A DNA stretch of 64,000 bases from Branchiostoma floridae (Eukaryota > Chordata > Leptocardii > Amphioxiformes > Branchiostomatidae): the NCBI RefSeq assembly GCF_000003815.2, contig NC_049994.1, positions 12,413,538 to 12,477,537 on the forward strand, written 5' to 3'. The position numbers were made by a program, and so were the translations under genes. The notes beneath the pieces are model-generated. The model worked only from the letters and a program-made list of their open reading frames with translations, was not told the origin of the DNA and made no database searches. The first letter of the stretch is position 1; every line of letters begins with the position of its first letter. Positions 51,180 to 64,000 of this stretch are shown here, one piece after another.

Positions 51180-51950
51180 CGGGTACCCGCTCCAGCCACT
51201 TTACCCGCTCCAGCCCCTTTACCCGCTCCAGCCCCTTTACCCGGTCCAGCCACTTTACCCGCTCCAGCCCCTTTACCCGGTCCAGCCACTTTACCCGCTC
51301 CAGCCCCTTTACCCGCTCCAACCCCTTTACCCGCTCCAGCCCCTTTACCCGGTCCAGCCACTTTACCCGCTCCAGCCCCTTTACCCGCTCCAACCCCTTT
51401 ACCCGGTCCAGCCACTTTACCCGCTCCAGCCCCTTTACCCGGTCCAGCCACTTTACCCGCTCCAGCCCCTTTACCCGGTCCAGCCACTTTACCCGCTCCA
51501 GCCCCTTTACCCGCTCCAGCCCCTTTACCGCTCCAGCCACTTTACCCGCTCCAGCCACTTTACCCGCTCCAGCCACTTTACCCGCTCCAGCCCCTTTACC
51601 CGCTCCAGCCACTTTACCCGCTCCAGCCCCTTTACCCGCTCCAGCCACTTTACCCGCTCCAGCCACTTTACCCGCTCCAGCCCCTTAACCGCTCCAACCA
51701 CTTTACCCGCTCCAGCCCCTTTACCCGCTCCAGCCACTTTACCCGCTCCAGCCCCTTTACCCGCTCCAGCCACTTTACCCGCTCCAGCCACTTTACCCGC
51801 TCCAGCCCCTTAACCGCTCCAACCACTTTACCCGCTCCAACCACTTTACCCGTTTCAGCCGCTTTACCCGCTCCAGCCACTTTACCCGCTCCAGCCACTT
51901 TACCCGCTCCAACCACTTTACCCGTTTCAGCCACTTTACCCGCTAAGTTT
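51180..51950. repeat. 18-bp minisatellite, about 42 copies
   Basis: The unit is CCCGCTCCAGCCACTTTA, with common variants CCCC for CCAC, GGTCC for GCTCC, and AACC for AGCC. Because the unit is a multiple of three, several frames on both strands stay open for 90-260 residues as hexapeptide repeats (PAPATL, LQPLYP, TRSSHF). One-base slips at about 51528 and 51682 shift frames. Each unit also resembles a splice acceptor (pyrimidines then CTCCAG). It begins 90 bp after the last exon of the truncated PCBP paralogue. Confidence 0.95.
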
Positions 51951-52727
51951 GGATGACTAGATTTTGCCTATTGTAGTTATGCATAACTATAGTTATAAAT
52001 CTCCTAATCTTGTATCATATTCTTATGGTTATACTTTTGGGGTGGTGGATAGCTTGTTGAGCTTGATGATTGAAGAATTGACTAAATGTCTTGGCACCAT
52101 AAATATAAGATGATACAATATTGATGCTTACTATCATAATTCAAAAATTCTGAACACATCAGTTAGCAATAGACAAGCTTTGTTCCATGATGAAAATATA
52201 TACATCATATCAACTGAGGTACATCTGGAGTAGTATTGATTGTTACACAAAGGTTTATCCATCCTTCTCCACAAATTTATCTGGGAATAATTTAGAGGTG
52301 AGATCGATAATTTTTCATTAGATTGGACAGTTTGCTTGGTTGGTTTCTTAAAATAAAGTTTGAATACATTCTACCCCCTGAATGTTACATATAATTCTTG
52401 TTAATAATAATCATATGTATGTATATAACATTAAATTAACTGTCAATATCATTTGCTAAAATAATACTTAAGTTCCATCCATGTTCACAGATTCCATACA
52501 TATTAGGTCTATACATGTATGTATGGTAGACAATGCTTAAATTGAAATTATTATAGCTTCTTTCTTTCTTCATAAAATACCTTCATAATGTGAACTATTT
52601 TGCATTTGTGTGCCTTATTTTCGCAGTAAAATGCTCACAGTGTTTTAAGTTTGCCATTAAAGACCCATAGTAATGCAATACAAGACAGAACATAAAATAA
52701 AAACTCAGCGAATGAGTCGTGAGGAGT
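51951..52727. other. AT-rich stretch between the minisatellite and the PECR 3' end
   Basis: I looked here for the missing KH2 and KH3 exons of the PCBP paralogue and found none. No repeat family seen elsewhere in the window occurs here either. It probably contains the PECR 3' UTR near its right edge. Confidence 0.5.
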
Positions 52728-58612
<5,885 letters not shown>

Positions 58613-58852
58613 CTTGGACTTTGACCTTTACCTTATTAGATAGTCCACTGAAAAATAGGATGGTTAAAAATAATATATATAGAATCATAAGTTCCTTGGT
58701 TCTATTGGTTATAATTTTTACAAAACAAAACAAATAGTTTAGATGGACTGTATAATGAAACTTTATGATATTTTGTTGTAACTTAATAATGTTACTTTTA
58801 TATGACCATACTTCACCCCTTCAAGTCAGAATGTAACACTCCACCAAGCAAG
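58613..58852. promoter_or_regulatory. Bidirectional PECR/VEZT promoter region
   Basis: Only 240 bp separate the PECR start codon (minus) from the VEZT start codon (plus). Both starts sit in the same context, CAAGATGGC(T/C)GCC, which matches the consensus of YY1-type sites at start codons. An ATTGG (inverted CCAAT) occurs near 58704. The region is AT-rich rather than a CpG island. The transcription starts are not visible. Confidence 0.55.
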
Positions 58853-61800
58853 ATGGCCGCCTGCACGGAAAAAAATCCGGCTGAAGAAGACTTCGACGAA
58901 GATGTTGTTTTTGAGAATTCTCCGCTTTATCAACATCTTCAAGATGTTGGCGAGTTAGACTTCGAAGTTGGTGAGTTCAAATGCGTTTATTTTTTCATTC
59001 ATAAGATTAACGTACATGATTTTATAAAGGGGTGGAGCTAGCTGTCAAAATCGCAACAGCTGAATAAATGTGAGATGTTATTATGACTACAGTAGAGGCC
59101 ATAAAAGTCATATTGATATCATCTATATCTTATCAATCGAACTTATAAATCAAATTGTTACTACACAAGACAGCTTTCAAATCACACTGCTTGTATATAT
59201 AATTTTCCACTAGAACTAGTAGAAGAAATTCCCTAAACACGCGTGTGTTTGCCATCGTATCCTTCCTACATGTGGTACGTGAAATACCTCCCCCGAACTT
59301 TTCGATCTATTTTTCTCTATTTTTAGCGGTCAGCCTGAATACCGGAATCCACTGGAAACCACACGAAGGAGTGTATAATCTACTGAAATACAGTATAGTT
59401 TTGCATCAAAACATACTGTATCCATATACTATGATATAGTAAGTTTCTTTAGGCACAAACAAGGAGTACTTACTTCTAACGTTTCATCAATGTTTATCAG
59501 ACACCATCATCAGGGTAGAATGCTTGTAGCCACATATGGGACGGCATTCTTGCTGCTGCAGCGCCACCTACATCGGCTATAAGTAGCAGCAAGAAGTAGT
59601 TCCCAGTCATTCTACCCTGATGATGGTGTCTGATAGACATTGAAACGTTGGGAGTAAGTATTCCTTGGTTGTTCCTAAAAAAATTACTATATGAATAATT
59701 GCCTGATGAACCTGATTAAGTTATTTACAGAAAACATACTGTATTTTGGTAGATTATACACCCCTTGATGTGATTTCCTGTGGTTTCCTGTGGATTCCGG
59801 TACTAAGGTCGACCCTATTTTTAGCATCGCTCTCGCCGGATGACATTACCGTGCCCACAGTTGTTACATTCTTCTCCACGCTACACTAAACTGTTACACA
59901 CACCCGCATTATCATAGCTGTCCCTCATGTGCTAATATGGTGATCACACGAATACTTGCAACCCTCACGTGTTGGTCTGTGAAACCTTTTCCTCGAGTGC
60001 TTTGCCAAGGTTTGGATGTGGAGTTTATCATTGATCATAGATTAATCTCTGCTTTTGTGAAGAGTTGTGAATTTATACACCATTTATAGAAAGAGGAGGA
60101 GCATGCTGGATTACTTTGCTACAGCCTAACATCACAGTGTGGTGAGAATTGGCCCTCAGCATATTTCACAGACGTGAGGGGAGGGACTTTATGGGCATTT
60201 GTGGCCTGGTGGTAGGTAGTACTGTAGTAACAGATGTTGGCATTACCAAAAGGAGCAGAGCGTCAGCCAACAGAATTTTTAGCCACTACTAGAAGTAGGT
60301 CAAAATCCCATATTTATGTGCATGTACCAACTGGTAGGTACATATGTACGCTTCCCTTTGGATGCTATTTTTACATGCATTTCTGATTGCTTTGTGTAGG
60401 GACAACTTCAAAATGTAAACCTGAGGTAAACGGCCTGACTGGAACGCAAGGGAACCAGGCCTGGTTCAAAGGTGTCGTCATGTCACTTCTGAGAAACATC
60501 CTCGGATTTCTCATCCAAGTTGGAACGTTTCCAAAAAGACTGTTGGCAGAGATCGAGCAAGATTACGTAAAGCAGTACGTTTCCTTGTTGATCCAGTCCA
60601 AGCTTCTTCTCGATGACGATCACCACTTTCTTCAGCTGTATGATCCAGATACCTTCAGTGGTGACGACGTCGATACAAACTGGTTTCTCTCAGCAGATGC
60701 TATGAAACTCGAACAGTTCTCGACACATTTCTGTGCAGCGCTAGTCCTAGCAACTGCTCTGTTCCTTCAACAGAACTGTTGGTTGGTTGTAACCTTTCTG
60801 GTTCTCCCAGGAGCTCTGTGTATAATCTGCTGGTTCATGTTGTTTGTCAGAAGTCATCACGAGCATAAATCAAGCCTGACCCTGTTAAGGACGTGGTTGT
60901 CGGAAGGGGAGAAGTGCGTTTCCCTCGCGAGAAAGAGCTTCCGCCATGTCCAGGAGAGAGAGTTGGTGGCGCGAGGTTTCACAATGGTACACGGACAGGT
61001 TCCCGTGGAGAGAATGATCCACAGTCGGCTGTGGCAGAGTCAACAGCAGTGCGTGTCGTTACGAGCGACGCTCGTACGCGCGACGGCGGACATGATACAG
61101 CAGCACAGAAAGGCGGTGCTTCAGTTGCTGCAAGACTGTCCGCTCAACTCAGAAGTGGACAACACCAACAGTTACATCAGTGTGATACCTCTACAGGAAC
61201 TAACCAATCAGCTGCTGAATGATACAGCACAGGTTTGTACTTATCTTACCTATAAACATAAATAAAAAAAGACTGTACTATATTTCAAGTAGGCTTTGAA
61301 AATCTCTAATCTTCAGACGATGACATTATGACGTACATGTAATATTTGATGAAATAATCTGTATCATGAATACTAAAGTTTTTAGTAGCAGGGTTGTAGC
61401 CAGTGCCCGTCCTACCGTCCTTTGTCAGAATTTGTCAGCTGGGGATGGAAAAAATTTTGCCCGTTCCGTCCTCTGTGACAGACAAAAATCAATATCTAGA
61501 GATATAAAAAAAACAATAGATGCCATTGAACAGCTTAGTCTACCAGCAAAATTTACACCTGGAGGAAATAACAGTGGGTCTAGATTTCAAAATTTTCTTG
61601 GAGAGCATGTCCCCAGACCCTCCTGGGAACCTCAAATTGGGCCTTCGGCGCTCAATAGGATTTCTATTCAAAGTCGAGGGGACGGAAAATGATTTCTATT
61701 CTAGCTGGCTATAATAGTATAACCCTGTAATTAGTAACCTACACATGTCTTTGTACATCTCTCATGTAAAATGACAGCTTTCATATTGCCTTACTGTATC

Positions 61801-64000
61801 ACTATCAGTGTCATCCTTGAGGCTGAAATATGTAGTCAGATGTCCTGAGACTATAGCACATCCTTCAACAAGCATGCTGTTACATTATTTTTGCCAAATC
61901 TATTTCACTCTTGTATCAATCCAGCAAATAATATGTAGATCACAAGAATTGCAGTTGCCTGATGTAACTTGATAAACATCCAGTTGTATGTGTACATGTA
62001 GTTATTAGATGACATACAGTAGCAGGGCTCGAAATACCACCTGCATATGCAGGTTAGTGCAGGTAAAATTGGGGCTGTGCAGGTATTTCTGGTGTCTACC
62101 TGCACCTAACTTGCACTGGTCCATGTTAACTCTGGGTTTGATACATAAATGTCCTATAATGTAGGTGTATATGGATTGTTATTAGCGGCATTGCCTGTTA
62201 CCACCTATGAAGTATAAAAGAAAAAAATAGCAATGGTTCCTGAACAGTTTAGTATGATCCATACTTCCTAAATTTAGAGTGGTGCAGGTAGTTTTCAATG
62301 TTACCTGCACCAGAGTAAGTATGCCTAAAAAGGATTTCGAGCCCTGAGTAGACACACTACCACCAGTATTCAGTGACACTGGCACTGTGCCTGGTATATT
62401 TAGACTGATAGCCAACAGCTGTGACTAGTACTGAACATGTGGTTAGTATGTAGAGGTCGAGGGAAGTATGGGCCTGTGGTAGTCTCAGATTAATGGAGAA
62501 TGTGTCTGCCCCACTTTTAGCTGGACAGACTAACAGATGACCATCACGTGCTGGGAACACTGCCGATGAACGATGATATATTGATGTGGGGTTTTTCTAA
62601 TAGTTGCTCAAAAGTTATCGGCACATTTACAGTTTATTTATATGTTACTAGTATTCTATAATGTCAATGACAATGCATTGAAGAAGTTCACACTTCTCAC
62701 TCACACAATCTGCTAGCATCATGGGGGGATTGCATCATTTCTGCCAACATTCAAATAGACTCTAGCATTACCTAAACTTCAGCTTTGGTGCATTCATCTG
62801 AAAGTATGGCTAGTGTCGTCAAGCATACTAGTACTCAAATGTTGGCGGAAATGAAGTATGTCTCCTCTGTGAAGCAGTTTTGTGATCTACAGAAACGTGG
62901 AATGGTATGTCAATGATTTCTATAGTGTGCAACTTTTGTATGTTTACCTATCTTTACATTACTTACTTATTATCATCTTTGTTCCTGGACCCAGCCATTG
63001 TATATATGATGCACATGTATACATCATGCTGCTCCACTCATGCCCCCTCCCCCCCTTTACCATCACAGGTAGAAGTAAATGATGACAACAGTTCACTGAA
63101 GTCGCTAAAGAACCTGGTCCAGCTGCAGGCTGACCAAGTGTCCGAGTTTGTCCGGCGACTCGCCCTCTGCTTCTCTCCTTCTACTCACCACACTACAGAA
63201 CCCATCCAAGGTCAGAAGGTCATCACATCCTTCAAGGAAACCCTGAAGAAGTTGGGAGAAGTCTCAGAACGTGGCGCCAGTGTCTTGGAGAAGCAGTATG
63301 ACTTCCAGACGAAGTACGGTGTTGCAAAAGAGCAGGAGAGGATGTTGAGACCTGAGAACAGTCCTTTGGTGGGTCTCCATACAGCAATTCACAGTCTGGG
63401 ACTACACCTGCAAGTCACCATGTCCAGGGTCTGTATACAGTATGCTGTATTTATTGACTTTCAGTTTCAGTTTAGTTCTTCATCTGTACAAGGGGCGATA
63501 AGGTTTTACTTTCACTGTGTTTTTTTTTCATGGTAGGAGGGAAAAAGTAGTGTTCAGTGTATTTTGAATTTATGACTGAAACAATTCAGAAGGAAGGTAG
63601 CCACATTTGCAGTGTCATGGATTTGCAGTGTAAATGAAAACTGAGAAAATAAAATTGTTGCAAAATTATCTACCAAGGACGTTATAAAATATATAATGTA
63701 ATGTCCTTGTATCTACCAAGTTTGAAAATAAAAGTGTCATCAAAATGTTAATTTCATCAGTCGACAAATGTATGAATATTAACATGTGTTAACTGCATGA
63801 TTTTGTACATTCATGGTTTCCTCAGGTGAGCTCCATTGAGGATAGCATCGGTGCAGCTATGGACGCCTCCCAGCAGGACTGGACAGAACTGCAGCAGGCA
63901 GTCACCCAGCAGCTGCAGGAAGTGGAGACACAGCTGCAGGCCTGCAAGGAATGCTGGGAAGAAGGGTCCAAACAACTCCACAACCTCGACAACGTGTCGG
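58853..64000 (+). CDS. VEZT: Vezatin, 5' part (adherens junction transmembrane protein), runs off the window
   Basis: Vezatin links the cadherin-catenin complex to myosin VIIa at adherens junctions. The coding exons seen are 58853-58970, 60400-61232, 63069-63428 and 63836-64000 (continuing). They join in frame to about 492 residues. The conserved start reads [18 protein letters not shown]. Two membrane segments follow in exon 2 (around [13 protein letters not shown] and [20 protein letters not shown]). Other family signatures are [33 protein letters not shown] and [13 protein letters not shown]. The last exon is Gln/Glu-rich and probably coiled-coil. An in-frame upstream ATG at 58802 would add 17 residues; 58853 has the better initiation context. 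The 3' half lies beyond 64000. Confidence 0.95.
59450..59678. mobile_element. Foldback element with TAGACATTGAAACGTT arms in VEZT intron 1
   Basis: Arms of about 70 bp (59450-59522 and 59607-59678) are inverted copies through CAAGGAGTACTTACTTCTAA, CGTTTCAT and AGACACCATCATCAGGGTAG. The loop of about 85 bp is CpG- and GC-richer. A related phrase occurs at 53775. Confidence 0.75.
61388..61716. repeat. Probable dispersed repeat in VEZT intron 2
   Basis: It begins CAGGGTTGTAGCCAG and ends near CTAGCTGGCTATAA, which are partly complementary. It shares the GTCC...GGACGG style of several elements here. The open frame 61366-61692 runs through it and is not supported as a gene. Confidence 0.4.
62033..62347. 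mobile_element. Dispersed repeat with CAGGGCTCGAAAT termini
   Basis: Starts CAGGGCTCGAAATACC and ends GGATTTCGAGCCCTG, with GCAGGT/ACCTGC motifs inside. It is inverted relative to the copy at 5818-6095. It lies in VEZT intron 2. Confidence 0.65.

Noticed and set aside
51094-51956. Long open frames (up to 260 residues) on both strands
   Set aside because: They are produced by an 18-bp minisatellite with no stop in several frames; no start context or splice evidence. Kept as a repeat and as a speculative finding.
62783-62903. Possible extra VEZT exon reading [15 protein letters not shown]... with acceptor and GTATGT donor
   Set aside because: Its length (121 nt) breaks the frame between phase-0 exons at 61232 and 63069, and those two join directly in agreement with the vezatin family.

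Overview
The window looks like genomic DNA from an invertebrate chordate, most probably an amphioxus (Branchiostoma). The reasons are that every gene is split by GT-AG introns, the best matches are to deuterostome gene families in single-copy form, and the introns are filled with short foldback elements (MITEs), hAT-, Harbinger- and CACTA-like non-autonomous transposons and tandem repeats. The species call is inference; no search was run.

Layout. (1) 3515-33930, plus strand: one large poly(rC)-binding protein gene (PCBP/hnRNP E family, three KH domains). I can assemble it completely as 12 coding exons plus an alternative thirteenth, and introns 1 (about 11 kb) and 5 (about 9 kb) are packed with repeats. 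(2) 39903-42314, plus strand: a four-coding-exon apolipoprotein D-like lipocalin behind a TATA box. (3) 43602-48936, minus strand: a six-exon secreted cyclase/kynurenine-formamidase-like metal hydrolase with a signal peptide and a GPI-type tail. (4) 49723-51089, plus strand: a compact PCBP paralogue that stops halfway through KH2, followed by an 18-bp minisatellite. (5) 52728-58612, minus strand: PECR (peroxisomal trans-2-enoyl-CoA reductase), complete, ending in a SKL peroxisomal signal and carrying two alternative versions of exon 6. (6) 58853-64000, plus strand: the first four coding exons of vezatin (VEZT), which runs off the window, head to head with PECR.

The most interesting observations are these. 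The single PCBP gene carries two alternative last coding exons: one encodes a C-terminus resembling vertebrate PCBP4, the other one resembling PCBP1/2/3. PECR has a pair of homologous, phase-identical exons separated by only 45 bp, which looks like a mutually exclusive exon pair that changes the region near the active site. The downstream PCBP paralogue has lost a canonical splice donor and the rest of its KH domains. A 6.4-kb CACTA-like element with matching termini fills most of PCBP intron 5.

The genes do not form a pathway. They are an ordinary gene neighbourhood: an RNA-binding regulator, a secreted lipid/odorant carrier, a secreted hydrolase, a fatty-acid elongation/reduction enzyme and an adherens-junction protein. 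Exon boundaries were placed by eye from splice consensus, frame continuity and family alignment recalled from memory.
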